DNA from: Nitrosomonas nitrosa
GTDB taxonomy: Bacteria; Pseudomonadota; Gammaproteobacteria; Burkholderiales; Nitrosomonadaceae
Direction: 5' to 3'
Assembly: GCF_003051105.1 (NCBI RefSeq)
Contig: NZ_QAOO01000022.1
Span: 1-47,723, forward strand
Length of the DNA: 47,723 nucleotides
Part shown: positions 34,471-42,145 of the stretch, in pieces
Layout: each line of letters opens with the position of its first letter
Numbering within the stretch: position 1 is the stretch's first letter
Program-made: the position numbers and the translations under genes
Notes under the pieces: model-generated
Told to the model about the DNA's origin: nothing
Seen by the model: only the letters and a program-made list of their open reading frames with translations
Databases searched by the model: none

Positions 34471-36101
34471 GTGTTGATACATCAGGTTCAAACCTATACC
34501 AACAGCAAGGGACACGGTGTTGCCACCTATCCCGTGTCGATCAAGCTCAAAAATGGATGAATGAGGGTGGGGTTGCCTCGGCGGATGCTCTCATCGAGAT
34601 CGGTCGTGCCACATTGGGTGAACAATCGACCCAAACGACCCCAGCTACTCAACCTGATAGTAATAAAACTAGTGGTAAGGAATACCCACCCTCCGATGCG
34701 AATAAGGTCGCCGATAGCTGCAATCAAATCGGCGCATTCCGTGATTCCAAAGGAGCGGGTCAAAGCGAACCGCTATGGAGTGCTTCTATGGGTGTTGTGG
34801 GACATTGTCAGAATGGTCCAGAGATTTGCCAAGACTGGAGTAGTGGTCACCCAGAATATGATAGGGCTAAGACCGCGAAGAAGCTTGAACATCGCCTGAA
34901 AACACCGCCTACGACATGCGCACACTTCAAAAAGATAAACCCAGCTGGTTGTTTGGGCTGTCCTCATCAAATTAACAGCCCAATTACCTTAGGCTGGAAT
35001 CTGGATAAAGATGGCTCTCAATTTCAAGTACTCGATACTGAAACGGAAGTAATAGACCCCAAAAAGCAAATAGAAGATAGTTCACGCAATAGTACTGTGC
35101 TCGACAAATATTCACTTTCGGGCAAATCTTCGGAGATCGAGAAGCAACTTGTCGAAGAAAAACTTATTCTAGGCCCAATTGCTTTACAAGGCCAAATAAC
35201 TAATATTTATGCACCTCCGAACGCAGGGAAAACATTAATTACCTTATATCTTCTGACCCAATGTATTGAACAAGGGGGAATTGATCCATCAAAGCTCTTT
35301 TATCTCAACATGGATGACAATAGTAAGGGGTTGCTTGAAAAGCTTCATATTGCCGAAGAGCATGGATTTCACATGCTTGCGGATGGCTATCGGGATTTTA
35401 ACGAAAATCAGTTTGTAATTCTTATCCTCGAAATGATAAAAGAAAATCAGGCTCATGGTGTCATCATCATTCTAGACACTCTTAAGAAGGTCGTTGATTT
35501 GATGGATAAGAACAAAAGCAGTTACTTCATGAGAGTCATGAGGCGGTTTGTTCAGAAGGGAGGAACAGTAATCGCTTTATCCCACACCAACAAACACCCA
35601 GGCAAGGATGGCAAACCCATGTACGGAGGGGTTAGCGATATCTTGAATGATTGCGATTGTTCTTATACATTGGAGGTCGTTACGCGCGATGCGAATACCA
35701 ATGAGGTAGTCGTTGAGTTTACAAACATCAAACGGCGCGGCAATGTTGTGCAGAATGTGGCATACAGCTACCGAACCGGCTACGGTATTTCATACCTCGA
35801 GACTCTCTTGTCTGTCAAGCAATTTGACGAGACGGAACTTATACCTCTAAAACAGTCTGCTGAAGTCAAAGAAGATAACAAAATCATTGAAATCATTACT
35901 ACCTGTATTGGTGAGGGAATTAATACCAAGATGAAGCTTGCTAAAGAGGTGGGGACTCGTGCCGGTATCAGTAGACATTCAGCCATACGAATCATCGAAA
36001 AATACACTGGAACTGACCCCAAAATCCATAAGTGGGAGTATACCAAGGGTAATCGTGGCGCACAGATATATGCTCTTCTGGAGTCAGTGACACCAGAGTA
36101 A
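34467..36101 (+). CDS. RepA/AAA_25-type helicase, C-terminal half of a split primase-helicase
   Basis: From ATG 34467 the frame first gives SGSNLYQQQGT, then a cysteine cluster (CAHFKKINPAGCLGCPHQ) resembling the zinc-binding segment of primase-helicases, then a RecA-fold ATPase: Walker A APPNAGKT near 35213-35236, Walker B VIIILDTLKK, and ALSHTNKH as the sensor. The last 80 residues look like a winged-helix domain (KLAKEVGTRAGISRHSAIRI). It should unwind DNA during replication of the integrative element. Overlap with the preceding primase part is 4 nt. The repA-like pseudogene at 155-1270 is a distant relative in the same family. Confidence 0.75.
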   Translation: MSVDTSGSNLYQQQGTRCCHLSRVDQAQKWMNEGGVASADALIEIGRATLGEQSTQTTPATQPDSNKTSGKEYPPSDANKVADSCNQIGAFRDSKGAGQSEPLWSASMGVVGHCQNGPEICQDWSSGHPEYDRAKTAKKLEHRLKTPPTTCAHFKKINPAGCLGCPHQINSPITLGWNLDKDGSQFQVLDTETEVIDPKKQIEDSSRNSTVLDKYSLSGKSSEIEKQLVEEKLILGPIALQGQITNIYAPPNAGKTLITLYLLTQCIEQGGIDPSKLFYLNMDDNSKGLLEKLHIAEEHGFHMLADGYRDFNENQFVILILEMIKENQAHGVIIILDTLKKVVDLMDKNKSSYFMRVMRRFVQKGGTVIALSHTNKHPGKDGKPMYGGVSDILNDCDCSYTLEVVTRDANTNEVVVEFTNIKRRGNVVQNVAYSYRTGYGISYLETLLSVKQFDETELIPLKQSAEVKEDNKIIEIITTCIGEGINTKMKLAKEVGTRAGISRHSAIRIIEKYTGTDPKIHKWEYTKGNRGAQIYALLESVTPE

Positions 36102-36158
36102 ATCATAAAAATCCAAAGTACTAGGCTTGCAATACACTCTTTGTATCTCCGAGTCAGG

Positions 36159-36178
36159 TTTCCAGAATTCCAGATCCC
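36159..36178. repeat. TTCCAG-type dispersed repeat, site 5
   Basis: GGTTTCCAGAATTCCAGATC: two TTCCAG units in direct order in the spacer between the helicase and integrase genes. Confidence 0.45.
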
Positions 36179-36291
36179 CGGTGTGTATCGCTTGCCCTGC
36201 TTGGTCGATTCCGAAATGCATGCTGGAAGTCTGGCTATAGTCTACATCCTTATCGACTAAAGCAGATATTCAATCTACCAATTATCTAGCA

Positions 36292-36333
36292 GACCGGCAC
36301 TTGTCTCCCTCAGGCAGGTGTCGGTCTTTTTTT
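36292..36333 (+). terminator. Rho-independent terminator upstream of the integrase
   Basis: GACCGGCAC pairs with GTGTCGGTC (one G-U pair) across a 17-base loop, followed directly by a run of seven or eight T. It lies about 33 nt before the integrase start, so it ends the helicase transcript or attenuates int expression. Confidence 0.75.
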
Positions 36334-36365
36334 ATCCCAAATTCAATACCACAGGAGACCCCGCC

Positions 36366-37550
36366 ATGCCTATCGTTAAATTATCAGAAAGCTTTGTCAG
36401 AAATAACCTGCAGTGCCCAGAAGGGAAATCGCGCATCGAGTATTGTGACCAAGATACCCCCGGTCTCTACATCGAAGTACGTGCTACCAGCCCTAAAGAA
36501 GGGACTATTTACTTAAGATACAAGGACATAAGTGGAATAACTCGACATCAAAAGATTGCCAGAACGACAGAAATCACATTAGCGGAAGCACGCAGACAAG
36601 CCAAAACGCTCAAGGCAGAAATCGCCCTTGGGAAGAACCTCAAGGAGGAGGGGAAACCCAAACAGAGCGAATTGACCTATGAGCAATTCTTCGAGCATCA
36701 CTACGTGCCGCACAAAAGCCCACACAAGCGCTCCATCTCGGACGACATTCGCATATTCCGTTTGAAAATCCAACCCACCCTCGGCCATAAGCTGCTGCAC
36801 CAGATCACCCGCATCGAGATACAAGCCTTGCTCACCTCCTACAGGCAGACAATGGCCCCGGCTAGTTGCAACCACATCCTGAAGGTCATCAAGCATTCAC
36901 TCAACCTCGCCGTCGAATGGGAATTCCTGGAAGCTAACCCAGCCACCCGGATACCGCTCTTCCACGAGGATAACATCGTGGAAAATTACCTTAACGATGA
37001 TGAGTTGGAGCGATTGCTGACTGTGTTGCGTACCGATGAGAACCGCACCGTATGCAATATTGCGCTGTTTCTTTTGAGTACGGGTTTGAGGCTCCAGGAG
37101 GCTATGTCTTTAGCATGGGTAAACGTCGATCTTGAGAAGAAAATTCTCAAGATCAGGGCCATCAACTCAAAGAGCAAGCGGTTACGCTCAGTCCCTCTCA
37201 ACGAGACTGCCATGGAGGTGCTGAACCAGTTGGACACTCGGGGAAAGTACGAGTATCTCTTCATCAATCGTCAGACCGGCAAACCCTATACCACGATCAC
37301 CAAGGTATGGCAGCGATTGCGCAGTAAAGCTGGTTTGGGGCACCTACGTTTACACGATTTGAGACACGCCTTTGCCTCCTTCCTTGTCAACAGTAATTTC
37401 TCATTGTTTCAGGTCCAGCAGATATTGGGCCATTCTGATCCCAAAGTCACCATGCGCTATGCCCACCTGTCAACGAAGGCGCTGCAGGAAGCAGCCAACA
37501 GTGCATCGGCCAAAATCAAGAAAGCCATGCAACCTAAGGTTGATTCCTGA
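36366..37550 (+). CDS. int: Tyrosine recombinase/integrase (394 aa)
   Basis: The start at 36366 follows ACAGGAGACC; an in-frame upstream start at 36318 lies inside the terminator and is rejected. The N-terminal part holds the DUF4102-like arm-binding segment, and the SAM-like core-binding domain spans about 103-205. The catalytic domain (about 207-370) has all expected residues: R242 in TGLRLQEA, a lysine in the NSKSKR hairpin, H330 and R333 in HDLRHAF, H356 in LGHSDP and nucleophile Y365 in RYAHL. It is complete and should integrate and excise the element. It is the last gene of the 27.4-37.6 kb block, so the right attachment site is expected within the next few hundred bases. Confidence 0.9.
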   Translation: MPIVKLSESFVRNNLQCPEGKSRIEYCDQDTPGLYIEVRATSPKEGTIYLRYKDISGITRHQKIARTTEITLAEARRQAKTLKAEIALGKNLKEEGKPKQSELTYEQFFEHHYVPHKSPHKRSISDDIRIFRLKIQPTLGHKLLHQITRIEIQALLTSYRQTMAPASCNHILKVIKHSLNLAVEWEFLEANPATRIPLFHEDNIVENYLNDDELERLLTVLRTDENRTVCNIALFLLSTGLRLQEAMSLAWVNVDLEKKILKIRAINSKSKRLRSVPLNETAMEVLNQLDTRGKYEYLFINRQTGKPYTTITKVWQRLRSKAGLGHLRLHDLRHAFASFLVNSNFSLFQVQQILGHSDPKVTMRYAHLSTKALQEAANSASAKIKKAMQPKVDS

Positions 37551-38033
37551 ATCCCGAAATGCGCTGGGACAGGGGAGAGTTCCGGGGTGGTGCGCAGGTT
37601 GCCCCCCGAGGGACGCGGAGTTGGCCGCTGCAGGGTGGTTGCGGGTGGGCATGACTACCCCCAACCGGCACCCCTGCTGGGCCGCCTGAGGTAAAAATTC
37701 TGTTCTGGGCTAGCTTTATCTTTCCTTAATGCCTTCTACTTTAGTTTGCACAAGATACATGACAATTTTGAACTGAACAAAGAGGCTGAATAAGCTGAAT
37801 ATACAAGTGCTTCTTGAGGCTATGATTTTCTACGACCACAGTATGAGCTGACCTAACGCTACATGTTCCTTGTTTCTACTACTTGAGCAACCAACTCCTT
37901 GCAGTTGCAGTTTATTATGGTGCGCAAATACTGGCTAATCAACAAAAAGCTCATGCCGCCGAACCAATAAACGTTATTATTGGCATGTGTGAGCTACAGT
38001 CCCAATTTTCACTTAAAAATACATTTCAAATTT
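37551..38033. other. Gap after the integrase; possible right end of the element
   Basis: No gene is supported. The first 140 bases are GC-rich, with GGTGGTTGCGGGTGGG against CCCCAACCGGCACCCC nearby; from 37690 the sequence becomes AT-rich like the flanking host DNA. The compositional step at about 37690 could mark attR, but no matching direct repeat was found near 27.3 kb by eye. Confidence 0.4.
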
Positions 38034-38951
38034 ATGGCATCAACAATCAATACCGCAGAGCTGAAGAAGCTATATCGACATCGTTGGGTTCCCAATCTAA
38101 AGATCCCTCTGTTCTATGGAATTTGGATTGCATTGGGTGTAATTGCCTGGAACTCAAGCTACTGGCTTTTGACTTGGTCATGCTATTTAGCAATGGGTTA
38201 TATGCAGATGGGCATTGTAACTTTTATGCATGATTGTACGCATAGCACTTTATTTAAAGCGCGCTGGAAGAACTGGGTATTCGGAGTTTTTGCTATGGTC
38301 CCACTTGTTATATCGTTTATTTCCTTTAAAGAAGACCACCTTCTGCATCATCGACACAATCGTTCTCCTAAAGATCCGGACGCGTTCACGATGGGGAAGC
38401 GCGGAGTAGGTGACTTCATTCTCTTCTACGCCTATGCGGTTGTCGGGGTATTCTTGACTGCAATTCAGTTTACATTGATTTTTCCGCTGAGAGTTCTTCG
38501 CGGGAAGAAAGCGCTGATTCATTGGAGTGAGATAGCTCTTCACGTTGCCGTGATGTGGGCCGTATTTGATTGGGCTGCCTCTCAAGGAATCTCAGGTAAA
38601 GTTTTTGATGTGTGGTTTTGGCCACTTGTTTTCTTTGGTTTCTTCAACAGCGTTCGATTCATCGCAGAACATTATGGCTGCCCATGGAATGCTGGGCAAT
38701 TGGTTGGGACGCGTACCATCACTAGTAATCAAATAAATTCATTTTTTTGGAATAACATCAACTATCATATTGGGCATCATTCCTATCCGGGGGTTCCTTG
38801 GTACAACCTTCAGAAACTTCATGCATTGATGCTTCCTGAGATTATGCGAGTCGGTGCATCGATTGAACGCAGCTATTTTGCGGTTTTCTTGCACGCGCTA
38901 AAACACGGCCCAGAAACTGAAGCCACCACAATAAAAGTTCGGCGCGCTTAG
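38034..38951 (+). CDS. Fatty acid desaturase family membrane protein (305 aa)
   Basis: Three histidine boxes of membrane diiron desaturases are present: HDCTHSTLF, HLLHHRHN and the late HIGHHSYP. They lie among several transmembrane helices (IPLFYGIWIALGVIAW, FILFYAYAVVGVFLTAIQF). Related enzymes desaturate or hydroxylate fatty acyl chains with O2. The preferred start is ATG 38034 (STINTAELKKLYRHRW), which fits family length; an upstream extension to 37980 is unlikely. It is on the plus strand with no obvious partners; its neighbours are the integrase and RecD2 remnants. It appears intact. Confidence 0.8.
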   Translation: MASTINTAELKKLYRHRWVPNLKIPLFYGIWIALGVIAWNSSYWLLTWSCYLAMGYMQMGIVTFMHDCTHSTLFKARWKNWVFGVFAMVPLVISFISFKEDHLLHHRHNRSPKDPDAFTMGKRGVGDFILFYAYAVVGVFLTAIQFTLIFPLRVLRGKKALIHWSEIALHVAVMWAVFDWAASQGISGKVFDVWFWPLVFFGFFNSVRFIAEHYGCPWNAGQLVGTRTITSNQINSFFWNNINYHIGHHSYPGVPWYNLQKLHALMLPEIMRVGASIERSYFAVFLHALKHGPETEATTIKVRRA

Positions 38952-39011
38952 AATCCCTTGTTAGCCTCAAAATATATTCAGATACAGTTATAGAGAGCTG
39001 GATGAAATTTC

Positions 39012-39251
39012 CTTGACTACGCTATCAGTATTCATAAGGCGCAAGGCCCAGAATATCCTGCGGTGGTTATTCCTCTGGCCATGCAGCATTACATGCTTTT
39101 AGAACGAAACTTACTCTATACAGGCGTTACGCGCGGCAAGCAGTTGGTTGTCATCATTGCACAACCCAAAGCATTAGCCTTGGCGGTCAAAAATCAACGA
39201 TCACAACGCAGGGTAACTAATTTAAAAACCCGTCTCTCAACTAATGGCTAA
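39012..39251 (+). pseudogene. RecD2-like helicase C-terminal remnant
   Basis: The frame reads [20 protein letters not shown], then [20 protein letters not shown], the UvrD_C_2 region with motifs V-VI of RecD2/RecD-like helicases, and ends at TAA 39249-39251. Just upstream, GAGCTGGATGAAATT (ELDEI) fits the family in another frame, so a frameshift lies near 39008. Nothing of the rest of the 700-residue protein is present. Confidence 0.7.
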
Positions 39252-39327
39252 AACAGTCGCTGTAATAATAAGAGTTTCTATCTGCACAAAATATTTGAAT
39301 AGGAAGATTTAGTGAGCATCATAAATT

Positions 39328-39453
39328 TTAAGAGAATTTTATTCCTGGTTTGCGCAGATATTTACGCACGTTATTGCGTGACACCTGCAATGCCTTGGCA
39401 ATGGCACGAATGCTCTTGCCTTGTCGGTGTAGCACATCAATATCCGGAGATAG
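39328..39453 (-). mobile_element. IS21-family IstA N-terminal fragment
   Basis: On the minus strand, LSPDIDVLHRQGKSIRAIAK followed by ALQVSRNNVRKYLRKP is the N-terminal HTH of IS21 IstA transposases. It ends in a stop after about 41 residues, so only a fragment remains. It lies just upstream of bolA copy 2, as an IS982 fragment does for copy 1. Confidence 0.65.
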
Positions 39454-39549
39454 CAAAAAAAGAGTCTGTCGAGTTAGGATAATTGAATTGGATCCCGGAT
39501 ATGCTAAGCTTGTTTCAAAAGAAACAGAGAGACGACACGGGCAATATTT

Positions 39550-39864
39550 ATGAAAATAAAAAAAGTGATTGAGACCAAACTGCATGCACTGCAACCCCAA
39601 TTTCTGGAAGTTATCAATGAAAGTCACAAACACAATGTACCCGTGGGATCTGAATCTCATTTCAAGGTGACAATCGTTTCCAGTGAATTTAATGGAAAAA
39701 AGCTGTTAGCGCGTCATCGAATGGTGAACACTCTCCTGGCTGAGGAGCTTGCTCATTCTATTCATGCGCTTTATCTGCACACAATGACAATCGAAGAATG
39801 GTTTGAAAAGAGCGGGACAGTCAATAATTCTCCACCCTGTCTTGGAGGTTCAACGGCCAAATAA
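39550..39864 (+). CDS. bolA: BolA family protein, copy 2
   Basis: The 104-residue BolA protein has a normal ATG start (39550), the residue replaced by TTG in copy 1. The fold motifs (GSESHFKVTIVSSEF, KKLLARHRMVN, LAEELAHSIHALYL) are intact. In betaproteobacteria bolA is often close to yciB, and a yciB gene lies here 1.4 kb away though on the opposite strand. That proximity, with the intact start, suggests copy 2 is the ancestral one. A weak RBS precedes the start. The ferritin-like gene follows as in copy 1. Confidence 0.85.
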   Translation: MKIKKVIETKLHALQPQFLEVINESHKHNVPVGSESHFKVTIVSSEFNGKKLLARHRMVNTLLAEELAHSIHALYLHTMTIEEWFEKSGTVNNSPPCLGGSTAK

Positions 39865-40901
39865 ACCTTGGCACAGCCACTTCCTACATTGAGAGTGAAG
39901 TTAATCCATCTAAATCAGTTGCTCAATCGCTAAGTGTATATTACAGAGTATCCTAAATAATCCTCAGGCTATTAGAGCTAAGTAAAGGAGAAATCAAATG
40001 AATGAGAAATTCGATAAACCCGCCGTGCTGAATTGCCTCAGTAAGATCCTTGAACTAGAGTTGGCTGGCGTGGTGCGTTACACCCACTATGCCTTCATGA
40101 TCTATGGCTACAATCGTATTCCAATTGTTTCCTGGTTGCAGGAACAAGCTGATGAATCCTTAGCTCATGCCCGAGAGGCAGGTGAGCTGATCACTCACTT
40201 AGGTGAGCATCCCTCCTTGGCAATTGGTCCTTTGTTGGAAACCCATCAGCATGACATTGGCGACATACTGCGTGAATCCATGGAACACGAGCGTGAAGCA
40301 CTAGCGACTTACAAAGAATTGTTGTCTCTGGTGGAAGGCAAATTCGTGATGCTTGAAGAGTACGCTCGCCGACTAATTGCCGCAGAAGAAATGCATCAAG
40401 GCGAAGTGGATAAAATGCTACGTCGGCCGGGTGCCGTGGCTGCTTTTTCAGAGGCGAAAGCGCCCTAAACTGAATACGTCATCGAATGGGTGCGAAATTC
40501 GCTGATCTCTTCTTCTTCAGTATTTGCAAGATAGAATTTCTGCCAGTTTTCCCCACCCACGCTCATCACCATACCATTGAGTTTCGGGGCGACGCTCAGA
40601 ATCAGTTCGGCAGAACCGAGAGTAGCTGATTGTTTCAGATCAAGAAGCGCAGGGGAGGAGTGCCACCAAGTGCGGCTGATTCTCGGAATGAGTTCGGTTT
40701 GCTTCAAGCACATCGATACTTGCAGAAAAACAAGTTTGGATTCTTCGGCTATTTGTGGGCACACACTACTGATCTCCGGACTGTTAATCCGACGGTCACT
40801 GATATGAGATAGGAGTGGGGTGTTATCGATGGATAACTCCTTGTAATATAGAGATATTATCGAGGTGATTTGATGAATGTGGCGGAGTGAGCACCGGACT
40901 C
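39551..40901. repeat. Long direct repeat, copy 2
   Basis: Second copy of the 1.35-kb module found at 12815-14165, same orientation. Its left border lies at the bolA start codon, about 100 nt from the IS21 fragment. Its right border is where similarity fades after GGCGGAGTGAGC. Confidence 0.9.
39998..40468 (+). CDS. Bacterioferritin-like diiron protein, copy 2
   Basis: Identical protein to the copy at 13262-13732, with the same ligand set (E21, E53/H57, E96/E100, E130/H133) and the same AAAGGAG site. Only one base appears different (A to C in codon 8, silent). The pair gives the cell two expressed or expressible copies of a probable iron-storage protein. The strong conservation compared with the flanks suggests gene conversion or very recent copying of this part. 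Confidence 0.8.
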   Translation: MNEKFDKPAVLNCLSKILELELAGVVRYTHYAFMIYGYNRIPIVSWLQEQADESLAHAREAGELITHLGEHPSLAIGPLLETHQHDIGDILRESMEHEREALATYKELLSLVEGKFVMLEEYARRLIAAEEMHQGEVDKMLRRPGAVAAFSEAKAP

Positions 40902-40947
40902 CACTGTTACTCCTTGCTTGTCGTCTCATGGTAAATAGTTTTGCCAA
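40465..40947 (-). CDS. Conserved hypothetical protein convergent to ferritin, copy 2 (160 aa)
   Basis: The frame runs from ATG 40947 to a TAG overlapping the ferritin stop. The N-terminal 35 residues are basic (MRRQARSNSG), and the rest includes ISRTWWHSSPALLDLKQSAT, LGSAELILSVAPKLNGMVMS and a C-terminal acidic EEEEISEF. No family was recognised. It is present in both repeat copies but only this one has an ATG upstream. The far half differs between copies mostly at amino-acid-changing sites, so it may not be under selection. Could also be a chance open frame. Confidence 0.4.
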   Translation of the reverse strand: MAKLFTMRRQARSNSGVRCSLRHIHQITSIISLYYKELSIDNTPLLSHISDRRINSPEISSVCPQIAEESKLVFLQVSMCLKQTELIPRISRTWWHSSPALLDLKQSATLGSAELILSVAPKLNGMVMSVGGENWQKFYLANTEEEEISEFRTHSMTYSV

Positions 40948-41306
40948 TTTTTACCCAGAATGTCATGACTTAACTTGCAAGATCTAGGTTTGTTAATTTT
41001 AGCAATGATAGTTGCTGTTGGAATGAAGCTATCAATCTGTACTGCAAAATCAAGCGCTTCTGATCTATGTAAAAGCCCACTAGTTCCAAACATAGTGGCA
41101 CAAAGTGCTCAGCCTACGATTTCTCTACCAAAAGGAATTATGAAACATGTTCGCCCCAAGGTTAGATCAAGTAAACCATAGATTATGCATACAGTACTAG
41201 AGTCCCTACATTATTCATGGATTTCTGTTAGTAGTTATATGAAAGTTCTTAATTAACGCATCGAATATGCAATGTTTTGATGAGTTCCAAGTGAAGGGCG
41301 ACTGGT
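40948..41306. other. Gap with one doubtful small ORF
   Basis: A TTG-started frame at 40975-41181 would give 68 residues with a hydrophobic start (LLILAMIVAVGMKLSI) like a signal peptide, but there is no RBS and no known relative. Nothing else is supported. Confidence 0.3.
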
Positions 41307-41891
41307 CTAGGGTTTTTCCTGATTATTAGAAGGATCATTTGAAGGTGATATGGGGCATTGCTCTGCTTCCTTCATATACTTTGCTATAAACAGACTTTGT
41401 ACGATGACAAACGTCAGCATCAATCCAGTAGTCCCAAATAATTTGAAATTAACCCAGGTATCGGTGGTGAAGTTGTATGCCACATAAAGATTGGCGACGC
41501 CCATTGCAGCAAAAAATCCGGCCCAAGCATGGTTAAGGACTCGCCATGCCGGGTTTGGCAGGGTGATCTGTCGTCCCATGATGGATTGTATCAAATTCTT
41601 ATTCCAGAACAGTGCGGCCAGAAATAGAACTGCGGCAAATAACCAGTAAAGCACTGATGGTTTCCACTTTATAAAAGTCTCATCTTGCAGAATCAATGTT
41701 GCGCTGCCGAAGATAACAATGATTACGAGATTAATCCATAGCATGTTTTCGACTTTGCGGTGACGGAACCATACCCAGCTAATTTGTACAAAAGTTGCAG
41801 CAATAGCTACAGCGGTTGCAGCGTAAATGCCATAAATCTTAAAAGTTACGAAAAACAGGAATATCGGAAAGAGATCAAAAAGAAATTTCAT
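41307..41891 (-). CDS. yciB: YciB family inner-membrane septation-associated protein (194 aa)
   Basis: The protein has the family start [20 protein letters not shown], five hydrophobic helices, the conserved [12 protein letters not shown] loop and [20 protein letters not shown], all typical of YciB (formerly IspA). YciB is an inner-membrane protein linked to envelope integrity and cell division. Length is slightly above the usual 180 residues because of a hydrophilic tail ([13 protein letters not shown]). It is convergent with the repeat module to its left. It is one of the few core-type genes in the window, so this part is likely native chromosome. Confidence 0.85.
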   Translation of the reverse strand: MKFLFDLFPIFLFFVTFKIYGIYAATAVAIAATFVQISWVWFRHRKVENMLWINLVIIVIFGSATLILQDETFIKWKPSVLYWLFAAVLFLAALFWNKNLIQSIMGRQITLPNPAWRVLNHAWAGFFAAMGVANLYVAYNFTTDTWVNFKLFGTTGLMLTFVIVQSLFIAKYMKEAEQCPISPSNDPSNNQEKP

Positions 41892-42145
41892 AAAAAGATG
41901 TAAGTAGCATTGTAGACTGAGTAATTATCTCAGTTGTTACGGTAGTCGTTATACCTTTTGCTATGTCTTGCAGTATTTTAGCCTGCGCGCTCGTCCTGTT
42001 GTCCGGGCGCTCGCATAGGCGGCTTGTGGCTGACTTATTGTCGAAAAGGCAAAAACCTTCTATATTTGGTGCGGATTTACTATTGGCATGTGTTTGTAGC
42101 CCACTGTGTTACTTGAATGGGGTATTCTTTTTTCTGTGTTTGAAA

